This document shows, one piece after another, positions 35,287-44,102 of a stretch of 64,000 nucleotides of DNA (positions are counted from its first letter, which is position 1; the number at the start of each line of letters is the position of its first letter). The DNA lies in assembly GCA_022601195.1 (NCBI GenBank), contig JAHZIX010000018.1, forward strand, positions 1-64,000, written 5' to 3'. The stretch is from Deltaproteobacteria bacterium (GTDB lineage: Bacteria; Acidobacteriota; Thermoanaerobaculia; Multivoradales; JAHZIX01). The position numbers and the translations under genes are program-made. The notes under the pieces are model-generated. The model searched no databases, was not told the origin of the DNA, and saw nothing but the letters and a program-made list of their open reading frames with translations.

Positions 35287-37437
35287 CTAGCCCCCCGCCT
35301 CCACCCGCCACGGCGGGAGATCTCCAAGAGCTTGAGTGAATCTCGGATCCTCTCGCAAGGAGTCGAAGGCGGGGCTTTTGAGGGTGTGGAGTAACCAGAG
35401 ATTCCGCTTTTGAGCCGCCACAGCGAGCCACTCCAAAGCCTTCTCCGTCTGGCCGGATCCGGCGTAGGCTGTGGCGAGCCAGGTGGAGTACCCGGGAGGG
35501 CGGCGGCTCATGGTGAGGAGCCCTTGGAGGTTCCAGCGGTGGTAGCCGATCATTCCCTCCTCTGCCACCGCCCGCTCGAGGTCGGCGATTCGCTCAGCAC
35601 TCGCCCGCTTTCGGTGCTTGACATCTTCGACACTCAGCTGAAGGGACTCGGACTCCCTCCCGAGGCGGGCCAACGCCCAGGACTTCTCGCGAAGATGCCA
35701 ACTGAATCCCGGCCCCAGGGCATCCACGTCTTCCAGTCGGCGCAAGGCTTCCTCGTAGCGCCCGGCGGCGTTGAATCGCTGACCTGCTGCCGCATGGATG
35801 AGAGGCGACAGCGGGTCCAGCTCGAGGGCGATGGTCACCTGCTCGCAGGCTTCCTGGTGCCGACCGAGGAACGACAGCAGCTCCGAATACCATTGACGCG
35901 CCGTGACGTAGCTTCTCTCCAGGGAGATGGCTCGCCGGTAGGAAGCTTCAGAACCGGCCCAATCGCGGTCCCTCTGCAACCGCAGGAGACCGAGGGAGGC
36001 GTGAGCTGCCGGTAGGTCCGGATCCAACTCCAGGGCTCTTGCGATGGCGACCTCGGCCCCACTATAGGCTTCCCCTTCCGACAAGACAGTGTAGGAGTTG
36101 GCGAGCAGGTGAGCATCCGCCAGGGCGGCCCAGGCGGGGGCAAAGTCTGGATCGAGATCGACGGAGCGCTCGAGCAGCTCGAGCCCATGGCGGATATCGC
36201 TACGGCGCTGGATCTCCTGATGCCCTTGCAAGTAGGCCCGGTAGGCTTCCGATCTCACCGGTCTGCCGGGGCCCAAACGGAGGGCCTCTTTCGGACTGAG
36301 CTCGGTGCGCGTCTGCTCGGCGACGTCTTTGGCCACTTCCCGTTGTACATCCAGAACTTCCGAGAGGTCGCGATCGTAGCTGCGGCTCAATAGGTGGTCG
36401 TCGCGGTCGGGGTGGATCAACTGGGCAGTGATGCGCAACCGTTGACCGACCACCAGGACGGTGCCCTCCAACAAATAGTCGACCTTCAGGGTGTCGGCGA
36501 TCTCCGGGGCCAGAGCATCCGAGTCGCGAAAATGCGTCGCTGAAGTCCGGGAGACCACGCGCAACCCGGAAACGCCCGCGAGTTGGTGGGTGAGCTCCTC
36601 CGTCAACCCGTCCGCCAGATAGGCGTTGGCTGGGTCCGGGGAGAGATTCTGGAAAGGAAGAACAGCGATGCCGGGTCGTCGAGACGGCTCGGGGGACCTG
36701 GATGCCGCCGCATCGACAGGCCGAGAAGACGACTCCGAGCTCTTTCTCATCCACCCAACCCAAGCCAACACAGCCAGAACCGTCAGAATCCCCAACAGAC
36801 CCCAGGACCTCCAGCGCTTTGGCCCGGCCGCTGAGCTTCCGGATGCTCCCTCAGGGGCAAAGGTCCCCGCCGAGCCCGGATTCGGTGCTACTCCCGCTAC
36901 CGCTCTCGACTCCCCGTTTCCTGGCTCCGAGGCTCCTGTCTTCGAGGCTCCTCGCTCCGGGGCTCCTCGCTCCAGGGCTCCGGACGGTGCGACTTCAAGC
37001 TCTGAGATTCCAGCCCCTGAGATTCCAGCCCCGGAGATTCCAACCCCTGGGGCCTTGGCATCGGCTGGCCTCACCGCCGCGATCAACCGATAGCCCCGCT
37101 TCGGAATGGTCTCAAAATAAGTGGGCTTCTGGGCATTGTCCCCCAGGGCCTGGCGCACCAGGGACATGGCCCGACTGAGGGTCTCGTCGACCACCGCCCT
37201 CCCCTCCCAGACCTCCTCCAGAATCTCCGCTCGAGGAACCACTTCCCCGGGACGATGAGCAAAAAAGACCAGCAGCCTCATGGCCATGGGCTCCAACTTG
37301 CTGGAATCCTCCCCCCGGCTCAGTCGCAGCAGGTCCGGCTCGACGAGCCACTCACCGATCACCCAGGGCTCTCTCGACCTGGGCCCTGGGCCCCTCCCCG
37401 TCGAGAAATCCCCATCCGATGACGATCCTAAGCTCAC
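35287..37437 (-). CDS. CadC-like winged-helix regulator with membrane helix and TPRs
   Basis: A 716-residue protein starting at GTG 37437, with GGAAGG 7 nt upstream. Residues 25-120 are an OmpR-type winged helix (LEPMAMRLLVFFAHRPGEVV, EVWEGRAVVDETLSRAMSLV, YFETIPKRGYRLIAAV). A long low-complexity linker (about 125-205, 15-nt DNA repeats, SGAGISGAGIS) leads to a transmembrane helix (WGLLGILTVLAVLAWVGWM). The outer part has a TolB/FlgO-like domain (IAVLPFQNLSPDPANAY, about 255-385) and TPRs (400-700). Such proteins bind DNA while sensing outside the membrane. It is convergent with the TonB-like gene and divergent from the FG-GAP gene. Confidence 0.88.
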   Translation of the reverse strand: MSLGSSSDGDFSTGRGPGPRSREPWVIGEWLVEPDLLRLSRGEDSSKLEPMAMRLLVFFAHRPGEVVPRAEILEEVWEGRAVVDETLSRAMSLVRQALGDNAQKPTYFETIPKRGYRLIAAVRPADAKAPGVGISGAGISGAGISELEVAPSGALERGAPERGASKTGASEPGNGESRAVAGVAPNPGSAGTFAPEGASGSSAAGPKRWRSWGLLGILTVLAVLAWVGWMRKSSESSSRPVDAAASRSPEPSRRPGIAVLPFQNLSPDPANAYLADGLTEELTHQLAGVSGLRVVSRTSATHFRDSDALAPEIADTLKVDYLLEGTVLVVGQRLRITAQLIHPDRDDHLLSRSYDRDLSEVLDVQREVAKDVAEQTRTELSPKEALRLGPGRPVRSEAYRAYLQGHQEIQRRSDIRHGLELLERSVDLDPDFAPAWAALADAHLLANSYTVLSEGEAYSGAEVAIARALELDPDLPAAHASLGLLRLQRDRDWAGSEASYRRAISLERSYVTARQWYSELLSFLGRHQEACEQVTIALELDPLSPLIHAAAGQRFNAAGRYEEALRRLEDVDALGPGFSWHLREKSWALARLGRESESLQLSVEDVKHRKRASAERIADLERAVAEEGMIGYHRWNLQGLLTMSRRPPGYSTWLATAYAGSGQTEKALEWLAVAAQKRNLWLLHTLKSPAFDSLREDPRFTQALGDLPPWRVEAGG

Positions 37438-37605
37438 CCTAAGCCCTTCCTTTTCCCCCGGTCAGGACATCGAAGCCGCGGACCACCGAGACTCGACGGT
37501 GCTGGAGCGACTCCCTCACCAGGACCTGCCAGCAACCTGACTGCAACCTGAAAGACACTCTGCCAACAGAGAGTCTATCCCCTGCTCATCGATGGGAGGC
37601 CCCCT

Positions 37606-39249
37606 ATGAAGATTCATCTTTCGGCTCCAAGGCTTCATCTCTACCTAGAACTCCCCAGGGCTCTCAGGGCTCCAAGGGTTCTCAGGATCCTCAGCACCCG
37701 AGTGGCCACCCTTGGCCTCCTACTCTCCCTGGGGATGAACACCGCCCCGGCAACCGCCCAACTCTCCATCTTCGAGTTCACCCTATTCCCAGGGGCCACC
37801 GACAGCCAAATGGGAAGAGCCAATGCCGTTGGCGACTTCAATAACGATGGCTATGACGACCTGGCGGTGGGTCTGCCCGGCACCGAAGTCAACGGGAGTA
37901 CCGATGCCGGTGCGGTGGTGGTCTTCTATGGCGGGCCCGGAGATTGGCTTTCCTTCGATGCCATTACCGCGGAGCTCCTCGGCACCGTGAGCCAAGCCGG
38001 CGCCCTTTTGGGCTTGGCTCTGGCGACCGGTGACTTCGATGGCGACGACCATGACGACTTGGCGATGAGCTTACCGGGACGAAACGTCAACGGTGAGATC
38101 GCCGCGGGACAGATCGCCGTCGTTTACGGCAGCCCAACGGCTCTCGACTTGAACACGGTCCAACGCTTCACCCAGATCTCCTTGTCCGGCGCCACCGAAG
38201 AAGAAGATCTATTCGGCTTCAGCCTTGCAGCGGGAGACCTCTCTGCCGACGGCATCGACGATCTCGCCATCGGCACCCCCTTCGAGGACATCCCAGGCCC
38301 TCTCGGCCCGCGGGAGAACGTCGGTGAGGTCGCTATCATGTACGGCGTCGAGAGCACCGGCCTGAGTCCGACGGGAAGCCTAGTGATCAACGAGAACTCA
38401 CCGGGAGTTGGACTCAACGCCAATACCCAAGAGCAATTCGGTTTCTCCCTCGCCATCGGCCAGTTCATCCACAACGCAAATACCGATCTCGCCGTAGGCA
38501 CCCCAGGGGAAGTCGTCTTTGGTGCCGGTCGACATGGCGCCGTCATCCTCTTTCCGGGAGCCCCAGGAGGCCTCGACACAGTCGCCGGGGTAGAAGGAGT
38601 CTTGAGCCAAATGACCCCGGGCGTTCTCGGCACCCTGGGAGATGGTGACCAATTCGGCTTCTCCTTGGCGAAGGGCAACTTCGATGGAGATCTGTGGACC
38701 GACCTCGCCATTGGCGTCCCTGGAGAGAGCCAGTTTGGGCCCAGCAACTCCGGCGCCGTCCAGATCCTCTACGGCAATGCCGTGGGACTGAACGCGGCGG
38801 GAAATCAAATACTCCTCGAGAGCACCATCGACAACGATGTCGATGTCTTTGATCGATTGGGGACAGCCGTAGCAGCCGGGGACTTCAACAACGACGGTCG
38901 CGATGATCTGGCCATGGGTGCTCCTTCCGACGATTCCCTAGGAGTCGCCGATTCCGGCGAGGTCACCATTGTCTATGGCACCAACGCTGGCCTCTCCTTC
39001 GATGGCCACCAGATCTTCAACATGATCTTTTTCGATACCCTCGATAGCGGCGAATTTTTCGGCTCCGCCCTCTCCGCCGGCCGCTTCTTCAACCGCAGCC
39101 CAGCCCAAGATCTCGCCGTCGGCATCCCCGAATACGCCGAGGTCGCGGGCTCCCCAACCGGTGCATCGCTGGTGATCCGCAGCCGATCCATCTTCAGCGA
39201 CGGCTTCGAATCCGGAGACCTCAGCCAGTGGCCCACCAGCGCTCCATAA
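37606..39249 (+). CDS. exported seven-bladed FG-GAP beta-propeller protein
   Basis: A 547-residue protein with an unusually long signal region (1-50, LRAPRVLRILSTRVATLG then hydrophobic, ending TAPATAQ). Seven FG-GAP repeats are visible, e.g. GDFNNDGYDDLAVGLPGTE, GDFDGDDHDDLAMSLPG and GNFDGDLWTDLAIGVPGE; each has a DxDxDG-type calcium loop, fitting an integrin-like propeller. The C-terminus reads SIFSDGFESGDLSQWP (about 528-543). The DGFE(S/T)GD-x-S-x-W ending also appears on the protein at 44103-45080. Probably on the surface or secreted, with calcium-dependent binding; ligand unknown. The REP-like repeat and a strong terminator follow. Confidence 0.9.
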   Translation: MKIHLSAPRLHLYLELPRALRAPRVLRILSTRVATLGLLLSLGMNTAPATAQLSIFEFTLFPGATDSQMGRANAVGDFNNDGYDDLAVGLPGTEVNGSTDAGAVVVFYGGPGDWLSFDAITAELLGTVSQAGALLGLALATGDFDGDDHDDLAMSLPGRNVNGEIAAGQIAVVYGSPTALDLNTVQRFTQISLSGATEEEDLFGFSLAAGDLSADGIDDLAIGTPFEDIPGPLGPRENVGEVAIMYGVESTGLSPTGSLVINENSPGVGLNANTQEQFGFSLAIGQFIHNANTDLAVGTPGEVVFGAGRHGAVILFPGAPGGLDTVAGVEGVLSQMTPGVLGTLGDGDQFGFSLAKGNFDGDLWTDLAIGVPGESQFGPSNSGAVQILYGNAVGLNAAGNQILLESTIDNDVDVFDRLGTAVAAGDFNNDGRDDLAMGAPSDDSLGVADSGEVTIVYGTNAGLSFDGHQIFNMIFFDTLDSGEFFGSALSAGRFFNRSPAQDLAVGIPEYAEVAGSPTGASLVIRSRSIFSDGFESGDLSQWPTSAP

Positions 39250-39260
39250 ACTTCTGAAAC

Positions 39261-39284
39261 GGTGTCAGGCATGCGTTCCATGCA
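39261..39284 (+). repeat. REP-like 24-nt repeat, single copy
   Basis: Exact copy of the motif at 17353 and 19919, followed by CGGCTAAAAT. It lies 12 nt after the FG-GAP stop codon and before the terminator. Confidence 0.75.
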
Positions 39285-39324
39285 CGGCTAAAATTCCACC
39301 TGGCTCTCCGTCTAGAACCCAACA

Positions 39325-39362
39325 CGCCGTGCCGACTCTCAACGACGAGAATCGGCACGGCG
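39325..39362. terminator. strong bidirectional hairpin between convergent genes
   Basis: CGCCGTGCCGA (39325-39335) pairs perfectly with TCGGCACGGCG (39352-39362). After one mismatch TCTC/GAGA extends the stem, loop AACGAC. It lies between the stop codons of the FG-GAP gene (39249) and the phospholipase gene (39413) and probably terminates both. Confidence 0.7.
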
Positions 39363-39412
39363 CGAATGGGGAAGGCTGTACTTGGGCGCTCCAGGATTCT
39401 GGAGAGAAGCGC

Positions 39413-41956
39413 CTACATGGGCCCTTCCTGCTCACACACAAAGGGTTCTAGCCAGTCACAGTACAGATCATTCCAGCTACCGCCATCCCACATGTTGGCG
39501 CAGTTCTCATTGCTGCCGCCATTCGGCTCGATAGGAGCCCAATTCAAGTAGGTTGGGACCGTTTCGTCCGTCCAAAGCCAGACACCTTCTGTTTCGAGAT
39601 CCGAAAGCCCGATCCATCGAACCTGGGTATCGGACTTGGAGGCGATCCAATCGTTCTCGTCGGAGTCTTCGATCTTCGCCAGAGACCCCGGGAGAGCCTG
39701 GCAAGCCGCCTCGGCCGTTGGCCAGGAAACGGCGGTGTTGCAGAACCAATACAGCTTGGTTTCATACCCTTCCAAAGTACAGCCACAAACATTCCCCTCA
39801 TCGACCTGGCCGTCCAAATCGTTGTCGACACCGTCGCAAACCTCCGGCTCCGGTACGGTCGTTGGGCATTCTCCTCCGAATTGAGGACTGCGAATGACTT
39901 CGTCTTGGGCCTCGGCGTTGCTCCATAAAACCCCAAAGTAATCGGCTCCGATTTCCTGGGCGTAGGACTCATCGTCCACCATGAACCCGAACTCGTTGAG
40001 ATCACTTCCGGAGCTGCGGCCAATGGCGCTGGGGTAGAAATTCTGAGAGCCGACATAGAACGCCTCGCCATCGATGCGCCAATATTTGTTGTGGGCCTGA
40101 ATCTCCAACCCCAGTGCCGCCGCCGTTGGCCGGAACGGAGCCCAGGAAAGACGGCAGTAGACATCGTCAATCTCTTTCTGGCTCAATCCATGGATAATCG
40201 CGACATCCTCAAAGATCTCGGTAGCAAGGCGAGCCTGTGTCTCGACCGAAAAGAATGGCGGTGCCCCCCAGGGGTCTGAGACAACGATCTCGACTTCGAT
40301 GGGCGCCTCGATCATGCGTTCAAAGACCGCCTCCCAAACGATATCTGCCATCCCACCGAACAAATGCAGCTGGTGTTGAGAGATCTCAATCTTTTCCTCT
40401 GCGGAAGAAATAGCAGCGACGACCGCGTGATCCGCCGATTGATCCAGATTCCAAGCCCACGGAAAAGGAGCCGTGTGCCCGCGGCCCAAGGCAAACACAT
40501 TGAGACCTCCATACTCTCCTACCGGGGGAAGGTGAGAAAAGGCCGGCTCGCCAGTCAGAGTGCAATGAAATCCAACACAAGTGTCCGAGCCGTCGGGATC
40601 AGGACTCGGTAGCAACGACCGCCGCCGGGACCACAGCTTCTCGAACATTCGATCTGCCGCTCGAGCCGCATCTCCTTGGAGACGCATATTGAGGTCATAG
40701 ACCGGCGCCTGCCCTGCTTCCGGCTCGATATATCCATTTTCCCAATTCTGCCCCCCGACAATGGCGAACTGCCGATCGCGTACCGCAATCTTCGTATGAT
40801 TCCAGGCCTGCCCCAGAACGACTCCCACTTCCGCCACGGAAAGTCGAACTCTCAGCCGGCTACTGGTTGGAGAGGACCGAGTCAATGCAGAATAGATATC
40901 TTCCGCGGTTGGATACTCCTGCCCAACTCCCCCAAGCGCAGGGGAAAGAATGATCCGTACCGAAGGCCAATGGCTCGGCTCGACTCCCTGGAAACGATCG
41001 CTCAGATCCCACAATGCCGGTGCCAAATACCGCTTCGTGAGGGTGTCACCACTCTCCAATCTGCGGTTGTCGATATGAAGCGAAGAAAGAACGAAGGTGG
41101 AAGAGGTCTCGCGAATCTCGTCGGCGATTGCCTGATAGAAAGCATCCGAGTCCGCCGCCGTCGGCGGGTTCCCGAGCCGGGGGTTCTCCCATATCCAGCC
41201 CCGAGGGAGAGGGTTCTCCTCACCGGGAAGGTTGTTACAACGGGTCAGTTCTGAGAAAAAATTATCATCCTCCCCAGTGAGCTCGTCCAAGCGAGCCCGC
41301 ACAGCGTCTCCCGGGGAAGACAACGCCTCCCAATCACACAACCCGGCCTTGTCTTGAGTCCCTTCGACCCAGAACCCCAGGTCATCGATCAAAAGGTTCT
41401 GACTGGCGGTGATCAGTCGAAAGGTGAAGTGATTATCCGTCGCGTCGGAGCCCAAGTGGAAAGGTCCGATCATTTCTCGACGCCAATCTGACAAGGTGGT
41501 CGAGAACTCATGGGACCGAACCACTCCCCCATTGCCATCAATCACGTCCAATGAAAAGGAGGTTTCGGTCCGGGAATCATCAGCAAAGAGGCTTCGCTTT
41601 CGATAAGAAACAGAGATCCAATATCGATCGGAAGGGGGAGGAAATCCAGATCGATCGAGCACCCGACTTGGCACCGTAAACTGTTGATATAACATTGCAA
41701 AACCAGCGGCAGAAATGCGCTCCGGCCAAATCGCATTGGACGTCGTCGTAGAAGTCTGCAAGGGAGGCTCCACGGACCAGAGTCCTTCATCCGCCGTCCA
41801 ACCCGCCATATCCGCGGTAACAAAGCCGTAGCGAAGGTAGTTCCCACAATCCTCACACCCATAGGGAGGCCTGATATCCCCATGAGCGGCGGCGGAGTGA
41901 ATCAAGAAGGGAAGCAACAAGAAAAGGTACCTAAAGTGAAGTAGTTGGCGGTGCAT
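39413..41956 (-). CDS. exported phospholipase D-family protein with C-type lectin domain
   Basis: An 847-residue protein. ATG 41956 is set by AAGGAG 6 nt upstream. Residues 1-26 are a signal peptide. Residues 27-205 look like a beta-sandwich (YWISVSYRKRSL, FRLITASQNLLIDDLGFW). Then the two HKD motifs of the PLD superfamily are visible: NHTKIAVRDRQFAIVGGQNW (near 384) and HNKYWRIDGEAFYVGSQNF (near 618). A calcium-loop segment CDGVDNDLDGQVDEG (about 710-724) leads to a C-type lectin domain with WIGLSDLETEGVWLW, EPNGGSNENCANMWDGG and CDWLEPFVCE. The EPN triplet is typical of mannose-type sugar binding. Likely a secreted hydrolase targeted to glycans; that pairing is the unusual part. Confidence 0.9.
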   Translation of the reverse strand: MHRQLLHFRYLFLLLPFLIHSAAAHGDIRPPYGCEDCGNYLRYGFVTADMAGWTADEGLWSVEPPLQTSTTTSNAIWPERISAAGFAMLYQQFTVPSRVLDRSGFPPPSDRYWISVSYRKRSLFADDSRTETSFSLDVIDGNGGVVRSHEFSTTLSDWRREMIGPFHLGSDATDNHFTFRLITASQNLLIDDLGFWVEGTQDKAGLCDWEALSSPGDAVRARLDELTGEDDNFFSELTRCNNLPGEENPLPRGWIWENPRLGNPPTAADSDAFYQAIADEIRETSSTFVLSSLHIDNRRLESGDTLTKRYLAPALWDLSDRFQGVEPSHWPSVRIILSPALGGVGQEYPTAEDIYSALTRSSPTSSRLRVRLSVAEVGVVLGQAWNHTKIAVRDRQFAIVGGQNWENGYIEPEAGQAPVYDLNMRLQGDAARAADRMFEKLWSRRRSLLPSPDPDGSDTCVGFHCTLTGEPAFSHLPPVGEYGGLNVFALGRGHTAPFPWAWNLDQSADHAVVAAISSAEEKIEISQHQLHLFGGMADIVWEAVFERMIEAPIEVEIVVSDPWGAPPFFSVETQARLATEIFEDVAIIHGLSQKEIDDVYCRLSWAPFRPTAAALGLEIQAHNKYWRIDGEAFYVGSQNFYPSAIGRSSGSDLNEFGFMVDDESYAQEIGADYFGVLWSNAEAQDEVIRSPQFGGECPTTVPEPEVCDGVDNDLDGQVDEGNVCGCTLEGYETKLYWFCNTAVSWPTAEAACQALPGSLAKIEDSDENDWIASKSDTQVRWIGLSDLETEGVWLWTDETVPTYLNWAPIEPNGGSNENCANMWDGGSWNDLYCDWLEPFVCEQEGPM

Positions 41957-42356
41957 CTGAATCTCCTTGCAGATCGTGAAGGTGCAAATGGTTCCCACGG
42001 AGAGATCCGTTTTAGGCCTCGAGGAAACACGACCAGAAATAGGGAAGTGCAGTGCCCACAGAGGCCCCCACTCCCAATGTCAAGGAAGTTTAGTCAGCGC
42101 CGGAAAACAAAACATGAGTCAAATGGCTCAGTCGTGTGGGTAAGCTCGTCAAGGAGAAGATCGGGGAAAAATGGGACAAGACGAGGGAAAGAACCAGCGG
42201 AGAACTTAGATAGGTATCAGCTATCGGCACCTACCGACCAGGCTCTCCACCCAGACAGGAAATGCCTGAAAGGACTCGAGATCATGAGGAACTTCCATTC
42301 CTCACCTCGAGGCTCCACCTTCCAGGCTCCGGAACCTCTAGCAGGGATGTGCGCGG
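41957..42356. other. intergenic region between two minus-strand genes
   Basis: About 400 bases upstream of the phospholipase gene and downstream of the VWA gene. The phospholipase promoter should lie here. I see no gene and no strong hairpin; several A-rich patches at 42100-42200 (GGAAAACAAAACATGAG) are unassigned. Confidence 0.35.
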
Positions 42357-43979
42357 CTAGTCACCCTTCGACCGCAGGATGAGCTCTTTCTCCTCACCGA
42401 CCGCCATCTCAAAGAAAACCTCATCAAAGTCACCGAATCGGCTCCAACCCTTTAGCCGGTACTCACCACCCACCAAGGGAATCCGCACGCCACTGGTGCT
42501 GGTCCGGTCCTTGACCCACTTTCCTTTTTCGTCCTTTCGTTCGACCCAGCAACGGCCGTCCTCGCCGGCAGAGCCGTCGGCGTTTTGATAACGAACGGTC
42601 AGGTGGCCCACGGGGACCACGATGCGGTGCTCCTGTACGGCTTCGGTGGTGACCACCAACCCTGGGTGCTCGTGAGGCGTCAGATACAGAGGGAGCCTTA
42701 GATCGTAGGTGCCGGGGAGGGCTTGTACTCCGTTGTGGCGATGGACACCATATTTTTTCTCACCGTTCTGCCACAACTCAAAGTTGGAGCGAAACTCGAT
42801 GTCGCTGCCGGCCGACACCATGGTGATCTTCACCCGCACCGTCGCCGCCAACTCGAAGAGAATCTCTTTGTGATCGCCATCGGCGAAGGTCTCTTTGACC
42901 GCAAGGTCGTTGTCGGCGTTGGGCTGGCTGCGAAACTCGTAAGTGCCCGGCTCGAGGTAAGCGCGGTCTTTGGCTCGAAAACCGAGAACTTCTTTGTCTT
43001 CTTGGTAGGCCGTCACATGGGCCCCCTTGTGGGCCTCGCCTGCCTCGACGAACCGAGCTCGCACGGAGGGTGGCTCCGGGACCACCATGTTCAACTTGGT
43101 AGCCCCGTCCCCCTCCACCTTCACGGTGCGAGTGACCGGCTTGTAGAGGGTCCCGTTCCGGGTCCGCACCCCAACCGTGACCTCGAACTCTCCTTCCGGC
43201 ACCGTATTGTGACCATTGCTGGAGACTTCGAAAGGCTCGCCCCCCTCCTGCCGCGCTGTCCCTTGGACGCGCATCTGCTCCCCTGCCTCGTTGGTGGCGA
43301 GGATGTCGAGGACCCTCCACTCGCTGCCGTTCGCGCTATCCGGGGCACTGGTGGATTGCTGAATTTCTCTCAAGCCCGCGGCCAGCTCGTCGGCAGAGCC
43401 AACATCGCGATACTCGGTACCGGCAGCGTCGGAAATACACTGCATGGCCAGCCGTTCCTTGTCTTCCAACCCTAAGCCCACCACATGGACCCGAATCTGA
43501 ACGTTCTTGCCTTGCCACTCTCGCACTAGAGCACAAGGGTCTTCATCGCAGGTCTCGATGCCGTCGGAGATGAGGATGAGCTCTCCCGGGCGATCGCCAA
43601 AGTCAGCTAAGGCTGCCCTAAGGCTTCGGGAAATGGGGGTCTTTCCCTTGGGATTGACGCCGTCGGCGAAAGTCCTCATCTGAGAGATGGCCGCCTCCGG
43701 AGTGGAAAAAGGAACCACCAACTCCGTGTCCGAACAATCCCCTTCACGGCGGTGACCATAAACTCGCAGCGCCAATTCACGCCCCGCGTAATCCTCTGCC
43801 ACAAAGCCTTTGACGACCTCTCGAGCCGCGGTGATCTTGTGAGTTCCATCTTCCAACTGGCCCCACATAGAGCCCGAGCCGTCGAGAATCACATAGACCC
43901 CGGGGGTTTCCTCCGCAGCCAAGAGGGAACCGGCAAGAATGGAAACAGCGGCAAGGGCCCAGCACAGGAGTCGCTTCAT
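42357..43979 (-). CDS. exported von Willebrand factor A-domain protein
   Basis: A 540-residue protein. ATG 43979 follows GGAG by 9 nt, while an in-frame ATG five codons upstream lacks one. Residues 1-22 are a signal peptide (LLCWALAAVSILAGSLLA). The VWA domain has the MIDAS motif VILDGSGSMWGQ (30-41), a Thr site in GKTPISRSLRAAL, and ISDGIETCDEDPC. After about residue 205 come beta-rich repeats, e.g. FEVTVGVRTRNGTLYKPVTR, YEFRSQPNADND and TYDLRLPLYLT, probably Ig-like domains. VWA proteins bind partners through a metal ion. It is periplasmic or secreted; a partner is not evident. The next gene upstream on the strand starts at 45080. Confidence 0.87.
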   Translation of the reverse strand: MKRLLCWALAAVSILAGSLLAAEETPGVYVILDGSGSMWGQLEDGTHKITAAREVVKGFVAEDYAGRELALRVYGHRREGDCSDTELVVPFSTPEAAISQMRTFADGVNPKGKTPISRSLRAALADFGDRPGELILISDGIETCDEDPCALVREWQGKNVQIRVHVVGLGLEDKERLAMQCISDAAGTEYRDVGSADELAAGLREIQQSTSAPDSANGSEWRVLDILATNEAGEQMRVQGTARQEGGEPFEVSSNGHNTVPEGEFEVTVGVRTRNGTLYKPVTRTVKVEGDGATKLNMVVPEPPSVRARFVEAGEAHKGAHVTAYQEDKEVLGFRAKDRAYLEPGTYEFRSQPNADNDLAVKETFADGDHKEILFELAATVRVKITMVSAGSDIEFRSNFELWQNGEKKYGVHRHNGVQALPGTYDLRLPLYLTPHEHPGLVVTTEAVQEHRIVVPVGHLTVRYQNADGSAGEDGRCWVERKDEKGKWVKDRTSTSGVRIPLVGGEYRLKGWSRFGDFDEVFFEMAVGEEKELILRSKGD

Positions 43980-44102
43980 GGTGAGAATCTCCACGAGAGT
44001 CGGAACGTTCTTTCGCTAGCGTGCCCTTAGTCTAACCGCTGGCGACAGAAAGCAGCCAGCAGAGGGACGGTTCGAGCAGACCCACCATCTCCTACAAGCT
44101 CC

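Noticed and set aside
39413-41956. PLD protein as part of a type VI secretion effector set
   Set aside because: It has an N-terminal signal peptide and a lectin domain, and no VgrG, PAAR or immunity gene is near.
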